Origin: CAZEVY01 sp964515555
Lineage (GTDB): Bacteria; Acidobacteriota; Terriglobia; Bryobacterales; Bryobacteraceae
NCBI GenBank assembly: GCA_964515555.1
Contig: CAZEVY010000111.1
Span: 1 to 17,543, forward strand
Direction: 5' to 3'
DNA length: 17,543 nt
Part shown: positions 8,327-15,129 of the stretch, piece after piece
How positions within the stretch are numbered: position 1 is the stretch's first letter
Layout: every line of letters begins with the position of its first letter
The notes under the pieces: model-generated
Seen by the model: the letters and a program-made list of their open reading frames with translations, nothing else
Database searches by the model: none
What the model was told of the DNA's origin: nothing
Made by a program: the position numbers and the translations under genes

Positions 8327-8340
8327 AAGGTAGGTCGACG

Positions 8341-9369
8341 ATGCGCACTCCAGCCGCACTCGCGGCGATGGCATGCCTTAGCGCGTGCACGCCGCTGTTT
8401 TCCCTCCTCGCCCAGGATCCGCCTCCGCCGGCGCAGACCGCCGATCCCGAGAAGAAGGCCCGCCCCAAGCGGCCGCCGCGGCCCGGCGTCTCCACCCCCG
8501 GCGTCAAGCGCGACATCGCGACCCTCACGCCCGCCGCCGTCTTCCCCATCGAGGGCGTGCCCGACTGGCAGGTGGTCACCGCCGACGCCGTGTGGGTGTC
8601 GAACGGTCCGAAGAACACCTTGCATCGGCTGGACGCGCGCACCAATCAGATCACCGCCGTGGTGACCGTCGGACGGCGTCCCTGCTCGGGACTCGCCGCG
8701 GGATTCGGGAGCGTGTGGGTGCCCAACTGCGGCGACAAGACATTCTCGCGCGTCGACATGAAGACCAACGAGGTGACGGCGACCATTCCGGTCGGCCCCG
8801 CCAACAGCGAGGGCGGCGTCGACGCCAGCCCCGACGCCGTCTGGATCGTCAGCGACCTGAAGGGCGTCCTTTCGCGCGTCGATCCGGCGACGAACACGGT
8901 CGCCGCGTCGATCGAAGTGGCGCCCGGGTCGGTCGGCTGCGTGTACGGCGAAGGCTCCATCTGGGTCAGCTCGCCGGATAAAAGCGTGCTCACGCGCGTC
9001 GAGGCGAAGACCAACCAGGTGCTGGCGACCATCGATGTCGGCCCGCGCCCGCGCTTCCTGACCTACGGCGCCGGATCGGTGTGGACGCTGAACCAGGGCG
9101 ACGGCACGGTCACGCGCGTCGACGCGAAGTCGGGCAAGGTGGTCGCGACGATTGAAGTTGGCGTTCCGGGCGGCGGCGGCGAGATCGCCTACGGGCTCGG
9201 CCGCATCTGGCTGACGGTGTTCGAGATTCCGCTGACGGAGATCGACCCCTCGACGAACGCGGTCGTGCGGCAGTGGGCCGGTCCCGGCGGCGACGCCGTG
9301 CGCGCCGGCCACGGGTCGGTGTGGATATCGAATCTGCGGCAGCAGAACGTCTGGCGCGTGACGCCGTAG
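8341..9369 (+). CDS. Exported beta-propeller protein (streptogramin-lyase/YVTN-like), possible lipoprotein
   Basis: 342 residues. The N-terminus is a secretion signal with a plausible lipobox L13-S-A-C16; cleavage after LLAQ is the alternative. A Pro/Lys-rich segment (about 27-55) ends in STPGV, a motif also seen before the propeller of the 3239-4375 protein. Six full units of about 40 residues follow, plus a terminal half unit, each with [VI]W at the start and R(V/L)D..TN in the middle. This suggests a seven-bladed propeller closed by the N-terminal strand. It shares with its paralogue the irregular sixth blade (IPLTEIDP versus FPITRISP) and the final NVWR-x-x-P. It is transcribed divergently from the receptor operon and converges on the ADOP gene with only 16 nt between stops. 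The ligand and role are unknown; the ancestral lyase activity should not be assumed. Confidence 0.85.
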   Translation: MRTPAALAAMACLSACTPLFSLLAQDPPPPAQTADPEKKARPKRPPRPGVSTPGVKRDIATLTPAAVFPIEGVPDWQVVTADAVWVSNGPKNTLHRLDARTNQITAVVTVGRRPCSGLAAGFGSVWVPNCGDKTFSRVDMKTNEVTATIPVGPANSEGGVDASPDAVWIVSDLKGVLSRVDPATNTVAASIEVAPGSVGCVYGEGSIWVSSPDKSVLTRVEAKTNQVLATIDVGPRPRFLTYGAGSVWTLNQGDGTVTRVDAKSGKVVATIEVGVPGGGGEIAYGLGRIWLTVFEIPLTEIDPSTNAVVRQWAGPGGDAVRAGHGSVWISNLRQQNVWRVTP

Positions 9370-9385
9370 CGGCCGCGCCGTCGAG

Positions 9386-11932
9386 CTACTCCCAGCGCAG
9401 CGCGCGGCTCGGGTCGATGGCGGTGGCACGCCGCGCCGGCAGATAAATCCCGCCGAGCCAGACACCGGCGAATGCGATCGCGGCGGCCGAGACGGTCAGC
9501 GGATCGAGCGGCGCCACGCCGTACAGCAGCTCTTGCAGTAGGCGTGCGATTCCATACGTGAGCGCCACCGAGATCGCCAGCGCGTAGGCGATCAGCCGCG
9601 TGCCTTCGGCGCCGAAAGTTCGCCAGATGCGCGCGGGATCGGCGCCCAGCGCCATCCGCACGCCAATCTCGCGCGTGCGCTGCGCCACCGCGTACGCCGT
9701 CACGCCGTAAATCCCGAGCGCGGCCAGCAGAACGCCGACGCCGCCGAACGCCCCGGAAAGTGCGGCGGCGATGCGGTGCGGCAGCATCAGAAAGTGAATC
9801 CGCTCCTCGAGCGACGTTGCGTTCTGGAGCGGGATGTTCGGGTCGGCGCGCCTTACGGCCTCCCCGACGGCCGCCAGCACGGGCTTCGCGTTGCCGCGCG
9901 GGCGCAGGTGCAGAGTCAGAAACGACGGGACTCGCTCGGCCGCGGGCACGTAGACGAACTGCGGGTTCGGCCCCGCCCACAGGCTCTGCCGCGTGTCGGC
10001 GGCGACGCCCACCACCTCCAGGATGTCCCGTGGGTTCCGCCGCAGGCGTTTGCCGATGGGATCCTCGCCCGGCCATTGGGTCCTCGCCATGGTTTCGTTC
10101 ACGATGATCGCGCCCGAGGCGCTGACGCGGTCCGACGTAGTAAAGTCGCGCCCGCGGAGCAGCGCGATTCCCATGGTCTGGAAGTAACCCGGACTGATAC
10201 GGTTGGTGTCGGGCTTCAACGACTTCGTGCCATCGAGCGATTGCAGCGTTGTCCGCGAGTACTCCCAGGCGATCGGCACGGATTCGGCGAAGGCGGCGCT
10301 CTCGACGCCCGGCAGGCTGCGCGCCTCGCCGAGAATGCGGTCGAAGATCGCGGCGCGGCGGGCTTCCGGGTAACCCAGCGCGCCCATGTCGAGATCGACG
10401 AGGTACAGCCGCGACGGGTCCTTTCCCGGGTGCACCGCGCCGCCGCGCTTCACCGATTCGGCGAACATCCCGAGCGCCATCACCAGCACGAACGCCAGCG
10501 AGAATTCGCAAATCAGGAAGGCATTGCGCAGGCGGGAGCGGCCCGCGATTGCCGTTTCCTGGAGGAACGGCAGCACCGCCGTCCGCAACGACTGCGCCGC
10601 TGGGGCGAGTCCGAACAGCACTCCCGCCGCGAGTGCCAGCGCCAGAGTGAACAGCAGGACCCGGTAGTCGACGGTGAGGTCGATCCGGATCGGCAACCGG
10701 ATCGGCGCCTGGTATTCCGCAAGCGCCGAAGTCGCCAGGAAACAGAGTCCGCTGCCAAGGGCCGCCGCGGGAAGAAACAGCAGCACGCTCTCGGTGACCA
10801 GTTGCCGGACGACGCGCCCGCGGCCCGCGCCGAGCGCCAGGCGGACGCCAATCTCCGCGCGCCGCGCGGTGGCGCGCGCCAGCAGCAGGCTCCCCACGTT
10901 GGCGCAGGCGATCGCCAGAACGAACCCCGCGATCGCGAACAGAAACGCCGCCGCACCCAGAATGGGCAGACGGATGTCGTCGGGGAACTCGCCCAGCGGG
11001 GCCAGCGCCAGCCGGATCGCGGGCGTGTCCGCGAGACGTTGGGGAAGGACCGCGGGCGACGCTTCCGCCTGCCGCCTGCCGATTCCCGGCTTGAGACGGC
11101 CCGTCATCTTCAGATATTGCGAGTCGGGATGATTCAGTCGGGGCCCGGGCTTCACCTGTTCCTTGCGGCGCAGCGGCACGTACAGGTCGGGCGCATAGAT
11201 CGTATAGGGGCTGGTGAAGCCCGCGGGCGCGACGCCGATGACGGTGAAGGCATGCCCGTTGATGCGAATGGCGGCGCCGATCGCGACGGGGCGGCGGCGC
11301 CAGAAGCGATGGCTCACCACGGCCACAGGCAGTGCTTCGTCGGCGCCGAAGAAGCGTCCGGCCGCGGGTTGGAGCGCGAAGGTCTCAAAGAAGTCGCCCG
11401 CGACCATCAGGGATTCCGCCGGCTCGGTGGCGCCGCCTGCGTTCACCGCCACCGGCGCCTCGCTCCACGCGCACAGGCTCGAAAAGACCGTGTTCGCGGC
11501 GCGGAAGGCGAGCCAATCCGGGTAGTTCACCGGGAGAAGCTTGCTCTCGCCGGCCTCGCGGCCGTGAATGTTCACCACGCGCGATGCATCCGGGACGGCG
11601 GGCGGCGCCGACAACACCGCGCGGACGATCGAATAGACCGTGGTGTTGGCGCCGATGCCGATCGCCAGCGACGCCACCGCGAGGGCGCTGACCCCGGCGT
11701 TGCGCCGCATCATCCGCAGGCCGAACCGGACGTCCTGGGCGAGCCGTTCCAGCCAGGTCCAGCCCCAGACTTCCCGCGTCGTCTCCCGGACCAGCCCGAC
11801 GTTCCCGAAATCGCGCAGGGCCGCGTTGCGTGCCTGGTCGCCGGACATCCCCTCGTCCTGGCGGTCGCGGGCCTCGGCCTCGAGATGGTGGCGGATCTCC
11901 TCGTCGAGCCGCTCTTCCTTCTTCCGGTTCAT
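9386..11932 (-). CDS. ADOP-type permease (MacB/FtsX family, duplicated)
   Basis: 848 residues, close to the usual length of acidobacterial duplicated orphan permeases. The cytoplasmic N-terminal domain (about 1-65, RLDEEIRHHLEAEARDR) is the ADOP signature. TM1 (about 80-103) leads to a MacB-type periplasmic domain. A first FtsX block follows (about 320-445, including ACANVGSLLLARATARRAEI), then a single TM near 470, a second periplasmic domain and a second FtsX block (about 718-845, including TREIGVRMALGADPARIW). The protein ends ATAIDPSRALRWE. These permeases resemble ABC permease subunits but have no ATPase gene beside them, as here. The ATG at 11932 overlaps the padR stop (ATGA) and has GAGG at 5 nt, so translation is probably coupled. 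The substrate is unknown. Confidence 0.92.
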   Translation of the reverse strand: MNRKKEERLDEEIRHHLEAEARDRQDEGMSGDQARNAALRDFGNVGLVRETTREVWGWTWLERLAQDVRFGLRMMRRNAGVSALAVASLAIGIGANTTVYSIVRAVLSAPPAVPDASRVVNIHGREAGESKLLPVNYPDWLAFRAANTVFSSLCAWSEAPVAVNAGGATEPAESLMVAGDFFETFALQPAAGRFFGADEALPVAVVSHRFWRRRPVAIGAAIRINGHAFTVIGVAPAGFTSPYTIYAPDLYVPLRRKEQVKPGPRLNHPDSQYLKMTGRLKPGIGRRQAEASPAVLPQRLADTPAIRLALAPLGEFPDDIRLPILGAAAFLFAIAGFVLAIACANVGSLLLARATARRAEIGVRLALGAGRGRVVRQLVTESVLLFLPAAALGSGLCFLATSALAEYQAPIRLPIRIDLTVDYRVLLFTLALALAAGVLFGLAPAAQSLRTAVLPFLQETAIAGRSRLRNAFLICEFSLAFVLVMALGMFAESVKRGGAVHPGKDPSRLYLVDLDMGALGYPEARRAAIFDRILGEARSLPGVESAAFAESVPIAWEYSRTTLQSLDGTKSLKPDTNRISPGYFQTMGIALLRGRDFTTSDRVSASGAIIVNETMARTQWPGEDPIGKRLRRNPRDILEVVGVAADTRQSLWAGPNPQFVYVPAAERVPSFLTLHLRPRGNAKPVLAAVGEAVRRADPNIPLQNATSLEERIHFLMLPHRIAAALSGAFGGVGVLLAALGIYGVTAYAVAQRTREIGVRMALGADPARIWRTFGAEGTRLIAYALAISVALTYGIARLLQELLYGVAPLDPLTVSAAAIAFAGVWLGGIYLPARRATAIDPSRALRWE

Positions 11933-12255
11933 GCCGGCCTCAACACGCGCCCGATGGCGCCCGACAGCCGCTCCCAGATCGACCGCTCGGCCACCAGCCG
12001 CTTCCGTCCGGCCGCCGTCAGCCGGTAGAAGCGGGCGCGCTTGCCGAGATCCGAGTGGTCCCACTTCGAGGAGAGCAGCCCGCGCTTCTCCAGCCGGTGC
12101 AGAGCCGGATACAGGGAGCCGGCTTCCACCTGGAGAACGTCGCCGGAGCTGGCGCGGATCCGTTTGGCGATCGAGTGCCCATGGGCCGGCCCGAAGACCA
12201 GCGTCCGGAGAATCAGCAGGTCGAGCGTGCCCTGGAGGAGTTCGCTGGGTTTCAT
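11929..12255 (-). CDS. PadR family transcriptional regulator
   Basis: 108 residues, the size of a minimal PadR repressor with winged helix (about 5-80) and a short C-terminal helix. The N-terminus LLQGTLDLLILRTL, then GHSIAKRI, EAGSLYPALHRLEKRGLL and the wing RARFYRLTAAGRKRL are characteristic. In Acidobacteriota PadR genes commonly precede ADOP permeases, and here the two genes overlap by ATGA. There is no purine-rich ribosome site before the ATG at 12255. A promoter (12293-12265) ends about 10 nt before it and is embedded in an inverted repeat. A leaderless, autoregulated mRNA is therefore likely. The inducer is unknown. Confidence 0.93.
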   Translation of the reverse strand: MKPSELLQGTLDLLILRTLVFGPAHGHSIAKRIRASSGDVLQVEAGSLYPALHRLEKRGLLSSKWDHSDLGKRARFYRLTAAGRKRLVAERSIWERLSGAIGRVLRPA

Positions 12256-12256
12256 T

Positions 12257-12296
12257 GTATAGAGAGTCTACCCTATATTGCATAGAATGTCTATAC
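12257..12296. promoter_or_regulatory. Inverted repeat over the padR promoter, probable PadR operator
   Basis: GTATAGA (12257-12263) and TCTATAC (12290-12296) are perfect 7-nt inverted arms 26 nt apart. Between them lies a second imperfect palindrome, CTATATTGCATAG (12273-12285), so TATAG/CTATA-like half sites recur across 40 nt. The element covers both promoter hexamers, which fits autorepression by PadR. The binding assignment is inferred from position. Confidence 0.55.
12265..12293 (-). promoter_or_regulatory. Promoter of the padR-ADOP operon
   Basis: On the minus strand TAGACA (12293-12288, 5/6 to TTGACA) is followed by exactly 17 nt and TAGACT (12270-12265, 4/6 to TATAAT). The predicted start near 12258 is only a few nucleotides from the ATG at 12255, pointing to a leaderless transcript. 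Confidence 0.5.
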
Positions 12297-12374
12297 CAAC
12301 ACGTCACAGCTTCAGAGCCGCGACCGGAGGGAGCGGTCCGGCCGCCGCCGCCGCACACTCCGCGCGCCGCCCCC

Positions 12375-12380
12375 TACAAT
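12375..12380 (+). promoter_or_regulatory. -10-like TACAAT before cmk
   Basis: TACAAT (5/6 to consensus) ends 8 nt before the proposed GTG start of cmk. It would give a leaderless or near-leaderless mRNA. The -35 region is GC-rich and not recognisable. Confidence 0.4.
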
Positions 12381-12388
12381 GGTCTCCA

Positions 12389-13054
12389 GTGCCGCACACG
12401 ATTGTCGCCATCGACGGACCCGCCGGCGCGGGCAAGAGCACCGTCGCGCGCGCCGTCGCCGGCCGTCTCGGCTTCGTCTACATCGACAGCGGGGCGATGT
12501 ACCGGGCGGTGGCGCTGGCGGCGCTTCGCGGCGACTCGCCGCTCGACGACGCCAGCCTCGAACAACTGGCCCGCGCCGCCGACATCGAGCTGGGCGACGG
12601 CGTGCGCCTGAACGGCGTCGACGTCACCGAGGCCATCCGCGCGCCCGAGATCGCGGCCGCCGCGTCGCGCGTCTCCACCGTCCCGGGAGTGCGGCGGGCG
12701 CTGGTCGAAAAGCAGCGCCGCATGGCGGCCGGCGCCTCCGCGGTGATGGAAGGCCGCGACATCGGCACGGTCGTGTTCCCCGCCGCGCAGGTGAAAATCT
12801 ACCTGGACGCGGATCCCCGCGAGCGCGCACGCCGCCGCGCCATAGACCTGGGATCGGCCGGCGACCGCGCCGAGATCGACCGCATCGCCGCCGACCTCGC
12901 CGAGCGCGACGAACGCGACGCCACGCGCGCCGATTCCCCGCTCCGCCGCGCCGGCGACGCCGTCGCCGTCGACACCACCGGGCGCACCATCGGCGAGGTG
13001 GTCGGCGAGATCGTCGCCCTGGTCGACGCCCGGCGAAAGGGAGCCGGCGTTTGA
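12389..13054 (+). CDS. cmk: Cytidylate kinase
   Basis: 221 residues, normal for bacterial CMP kinase, which phosphorylates CMP and dCMP with ATP in the cytoplasm. Visible motifs are the P-loop GPAGAGKST (10-18), YIDSGAMYRAVA for nucleoside binding, MEGRDIGTVVFP, KIYLDADPRERARRR, and the lid/C-terminal block ERDERDATRADSPL. The start is taken as GTG at 12389, giving MPHTIVAIDGPAGAGKST, which matches the short N-terminus of the family. Upstream in-frame TTG (12278) and ATG (12287) starts would add an Ala/Arg-rich tail overlapping the padR promoter and are unlikely. No Shine-Dalgarno precedes the GTG; TACAAT 8 nt upstream suggests a leaderless mRNA. The stop overlaps the lysC start (TTGA). Confidence 0.93.
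   Translation: MPHTIVAIDGPAGAGKSTVARAVAGRLGFVYIDSGAMYRAVALAALRGDSPLDDASLEQLARAADIELGDGVRLNGVDVTEAIRAPEIAAAASRVSTVPGVRRALVEKQRRMAAGASAVMEGRDIGTVVFPAAQVKIYLDADPRERARRRAIDLGSAGDRAEIDRIAADLAERDERDATRADSPLRRAGDAVAVDTTGRTIGEVVGEIVALVDARRKGAGV
13037..13043 (+). promoter_or_regulatory. Shine-Dalgarno for the TTG start of lysC
   Basis: AAGGGAG ends 7 nt before TTG 13051, inside the last codons of cmk. It favours this start over the in-frame GTG (13066) and ATG (13069). Confidence 0.6.
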
Positions 13055-14463
13055 ACGAACTGCTCGTGATGAAGTTCGGCGGCACCAGCATGGGCTCCGC
13101 CGAACGGATTCGCACCGCCGCGCGCCTGGCCGTGGAGCCGCGCCGCCCCGTGGTCGCCGTGGTCTCGGCCATGTCGAAGATCACCGACCTGCTGCTCGAG
13201 GCGCTCCGCCACGCCGAGCGCCGCGACGAGAGTGCGCTCGACGCGTCGATCCATGCGCTCGAAGAGCGCCATCGCGCCGCGTGCACCGAGCTGTTCGAAG
13301 GCCCGCGCCTCGAACAGACGCTGGCCGGAGTCGACGCCATCATCGGCGACTTCCGCCGGATCGCGCGCGGGATGCTGATGCTCGGCGCGCGGCCGCCCGC
13401 GTCGATCGACGAGGCCATCGCCGTCGGCGAGCGCCTCTCGGCGCTGATGATGGCGGCGCACCTGGACGCGCGCGGCGTCCCCGCCGAAGCCGTCAACGCC
13501 CGCGATGTCATCGTCACCGACGCCGTCTTCGGCGGCGCCACGCCTCTCATGGAGCCGACTCGCGAGAAGGCCGCTCGCGTTGTCGCGCCGCTGCTTGCCG
13601 AAGGCAGGCTGCCGGTGGTGACGGGCTTCAACGGCTCCACCGCCGACGGGCGCGCCACCACGCTCGGCCGCGGCGGGTCGGATTTCTCGGCGTCGATTCT
13701 GGCCGCCGCGCTCGACGCCTCGGAGCTTTGGATCTGGACCGACGTCGACGGCATCATGACGGCCGACCCGCGCCTGGTCCCCGCCGCCGCCGTGCTCGAC
13801 GAGATCACCTACCGGGAGGCCGCCGAACTGGCCTACAACGGCGCCAAGGTATTGCACCCGCGCACGCTCGCGCCGCTGATGGAGAAGGCCATCCCGGTGT
13901 GGAGCAAGAACAGCTTCGCGCCGGAGAAGCCCGGCACGCGCATCGTGCCCGCGATCTCGGCGCGCAATGGCCCCTGCGCGGTGACTTCAATGGCGGGCGT
14001 GGCGATGGTGGCGATCGACCCGGCCAGCGCCGAGGTGTCCGGTCCGCGCATCATGTCGCGCGCGCTGGCGGCGATTGCCGGGGCGGGCGCGGAGCTGCTG
14101 GTGCTGTCGAGCTCGAGCTATCGCCAGAACTTCTGTTTCCTCGTCCGCGAGGACGAGCTGGCGCGCGTCGCCGAGGCGCTCCAGAGCAGCCTGTCGCTCG
14201 AGTTCGCGCACGGCTACCTGCATCCGCTCGAAGTTCACGACGATGTCGGCCTTCTCGCCGTGGTCGGCGAGGGCATGCGCGGGACGCCGGGACTCGCCGG
14301 TCGCATCTTCACGGCGATCTCGCGCGAACGCGTGAACATCATCGCCATCGCGCAGGGGTCGAGCGAGCTGACGATTGCCATCGTCGTGCATCGCGACGGC
14401 CTGGAGAAGGCCGTGCGCGCGGTACACGAGGAGTGCCGTTTGGGAGTGAGCGAAAGGGTGTAG
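13051..14463 (+). CDS. lysC: Aspartokinase with two ACT domains
   Basis: 470 residues. It catalyses ATP-dependent phosphorylation of aspartate, the first step toward lysine, threonine, methionine and diaminopimelate. The N-terminus has the kinase signature MKFGGTSMGS. GFNGSTADGRATTLGRGGSD and ELWIWTDVDGIMTADPR are the substrate and nucleotide site motifs. Two C-terminal ACT modules (about 310-385 and 395-465, the second with GVGEGM-like VVGEGMRGTPGLAGRIF) indicate amino-acid feedback control. The length and the helical insert after MSKITDLLLEA resemble the E. coli LysC/ThrA class rather than the shorter Bacillus class. No homoserine dehydrogenase domain follows. The TTG start overlaps the cmk stop (TTGA), so translation is probably coupled. 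Which amino acid inhibits it cannot be read from sequence. Confidence 0.93.
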   Translation: MNELLVMKFGGTSMGSAERIRTAARLAVEPRRPVVAVVSAMSKITDLLLEALRHAERRDESALDASIHALEERHRAACTELFEGPRLEQTLAGVDAIIGDFRRIARGMLMLGARPPASIDEAIAVGERLSALMMAAHLDARGVPAEAVNARDVIVTDAVFGGATPLMEPTREKAARVVAPLLAEGRLPVVTGFNGSTADGRATTLGRGGSDFSASILAAALDASELWIWTDVDGIMTADPRLVPAAAVLDEITYREAAELAYNGAKVLHPRTLAPLMEKAIPVWSKNSFAPEKPGTRIVPAISARNGPCAVTSMAGVAMVAIDPASAEVSGPRIMSRALAAIAGAGAELLVLSSSSYRQNFCFLVREDELARVAEALQSSLSLEFAHGYLHPLEVHDDVGLLAVVGEGMRGTPGLAGRIFTAISRERVNIIAIAQGSSELTIAIVVHRDGLEKAVRAVHEECRLGVSERV

Positions 14464-14466
14464 AAT
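14461..14466 (+). promoter_or_regulatory. -10-like TAGAAT before the RHH gene
   Basis: TAGAAT (5/6 to TATAAT) begins with the lysC stop codon. Its predicted start near 14473 would give a leader of about 20 nt running through the palindrome at 14464-14488. The -35 is weak (TTTGGG-like). Confidence 0.4.
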
Positions 14467-14488
14467 ACACTCAGGAACTGAGCGTATT
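14464..14488. promoter_or_regulatory. Palindrome upstream of the RHH gene, probable operator
   Basis: AATACACTCAG (14464-14474), a GAA centre and CTGAGCGTATT (14478-14488) form 11-nt inverted arms with one mismatch. It overlaps the -10-like TAGAAT and ends 5 nt before the ATG of a predicted ribbon-helix-helix protein. That is where an autorepressor would bind. It begins 1 nt after the lysC stop. A transcript hairpin is the alternative, but no U-tract follows. Confidence 0.6.
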
Positions 14489-14493
14489 TGAGT

Positions 14494-14835
14494 ATGGCGA
14501 GAATTCAACCCGTCCTCACTCCCGCCGAAATCGAGTTGGTCGACCAGGTGGCCGGACTGACCGGCTCGAAGCGGACCGAAGTCATCAAGAGCGCCCTGGC
14601 CGTTTATCACTGGTTTGTGCGGCAGGCCATCACCGGCAGCCGCGTCCTGGCCCGAAAGGCGACCGGCGAGGAGATCTCGCTGGAAACGCCGGAGCTTGCG
14701 ATGCTGGAGGGCAAAGGTAATCGTCTGACGCCGGAAGAACTGGGGATCCTAGGCAAACGCCTCGCGGCCGCTCGGACACCGGAGGAGGCCGCGCGCATCA
14801 AAGAGCGCCTCACTCGCGGTTTCTACGGGATCTAA
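14494..14835 (+). CDS. Ribbon-helix-helix-like small protein, candidate antitoxin/autorepressor
   Basis: 113 residues. The N-terminal 45 fit a ribbon-helix-helix fold: strand RIQPVLT, helix PAEIELVDQVAGLTG, then KRTEVIKSALAVYHWFV as the second helix with the usual T/S-E-V-I-K/R-x-A-L core. A flexible middle leads to a helical C-terminus, LTPEELGILGKRLAAARTPE followed by EAARIKERLTRGFYGI. RHH proteins of this kind commonly repress their own operon, and a 25-nt palindrome lies directly upstream. The next gene starts 15 nt after the stop with a strong ribosome site. The ATG at 14494 is chosen; a TTG at 14488 lies inside the palindrome. No Shine-Dalgarno is at the usual distance. The family name is not recognised with certainty. 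Confidence 0.7.
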   Translation: MARIQPVLTPAEIELVDQVAGLTGSKRTEVIKSALAVYHWFVRQAITGSRVLARKATGEEISLETPELAMLEGKGNRLTPEELGILGKRLAAARTPEEAARIKERLTRGFYGI

Positions 14836-14838
14836 CTC

Positions 14839-14843
14839 GGAGG
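14839..14843 (+). promoter_or_regulatory. Shine-Dalgarno GGAGG fixing the GTG start at 14851
   Basis: GGAGG with a 7-nt spacer to GTG 14851. It is the strongest evidence that the small 81-residue frame is translated. Confidence 0.75.
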
Positions 14844-14850
14844 GACGGCC

Positions 14851-15096
14851 GTGCCCAGGGTTCGTCGTCAAAATGTCCCACCCGCGCTGTTTCGGCATCT
14901 CGTCGAGCGTGTCCAGGAGCGCAAGATTCCTGCGTCTCAGCTCACCCTGCTTGTCAGGTGGCTGGACGGCGAGCCCGAAGTCCCCGAGGGCCCGTGGTAC
15001 AGGCGGTTCCCCGGCATGACGGTTTGCGGCGAAGGTGAACTCATCAAGACGTTCCTGCTTCCGGAGCACGCACCCAAGGGACGCCGCGTTTCCTGA
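14851..15096 (+). CDS. Small protein of unknown function, partner of the RHH protein
   Basis: 81 residues, not recognised as a known family. It is basic at the N-terminus (MPRVRRQNVPP). A predicted helix (PALFRHLVERVQERKI) is followed by a second one (SQLTLLVRWLDGEPEV). The end is a compact region rich in conserved-looking residues, with WYRRFPGMTVCGEGELIKTF, then LLPEHAPKGRRVS. There is no signal peptide or membrane segment, so it is probably cytoplasmic. The optimal GGAGG and 15-nt gap to the RHH gene imply one operon. Regulator first and small basic protein second is the order of many type II toxin-antitoxin operons, so a toxin role is a hypothesis only. No RelE, HigB or PIN catalytic pattern could be identified. 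Confidence 0.7.
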   Translation: MPRVRRQNVPPALFRHLVERVQERKIPASQLTLLVRWLDGEPEVPEGPWYRRFPGMTVCGEGELIKTFLLPEHAPKGRRVS

Positions 15097-15111
15097 ACCT
15101 CCGCGATGTCC

Positions 15112-15117
15112 TAAACT
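15112..15117 (+). promoter_or_regulatory. -10-like TAAACT before the lone DUF1501 gene
   Basis: TAAACT (4/6 to consensus) ends 12 nt before the ATG at 15130. It would give a leader of about 6 nt. No convincing -35 was found. Confidence 0.25.
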
Positions 15118-15129
15118 AACAGCATCTCC

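Larger units (their letters stand above)
8035..8340. other. Divergent intergenic region between receptor and propeller genes
   Basis: 306 nt without a supported gene. It holds the minus-strand promoter (8221-8193), a hairpin in the receptor leader (8155-8176), a plus-strand extended -10 (8241-8249), a second plus-strand -10-like hexamer (8321-8326) and the receptor ribosome site. The section 8177-8270 is clearly more AT-rich than its surroundings, as expected of a promoter zone. Two short readings through it (minus 8374-8180 and plus 7877-8077) look like chance. Confidence 0.75.

Noticed and set aside
8600..9369. Tandem DNA repeats in the plus-strand propeller gene
   Set aside because: The roughly 120-nt periodicity follows the protein blades and is degenerate at DNA level; it is protein-fold repetition, not a DNA repeat element.
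9370..9385. Terminator between the convergent propeller and ADOP genes
   Set aside because: Only 16 nt are available, with no stable hairpin followed by a T-run on either strand.
9776..12028. 750-codon plus-strand frame opposite the ADOP permease
   Set aside because: No domain and an Arg/Gln/His-rich shadow composition; the permease motifs and membrane segments are on the minus strand.
11933..12358. Extension of the ADOP frame upstream of ATG 11932
   Set aside because: It reads through padR in another frame and gives Arg/Pro-rich sequence. The ATGA overlap and GAGG support 11932.
12278..12388. N-terminal extension of cmk from TTG 12278 or ATG 12287
   Set aside because: It would add 34-37 residues of low-complexity sequence overlapping the padR operator; the family starts a few residues before the P-loop strand.
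12379..13050. Upstream extension of the lysC frame through cmk from ATG 12379
   Set aside because: The translation is Arg/Gly/His-rich noise in a shifted frame of cmk; aspartokinase similarity begins only at the TTG near 13051.
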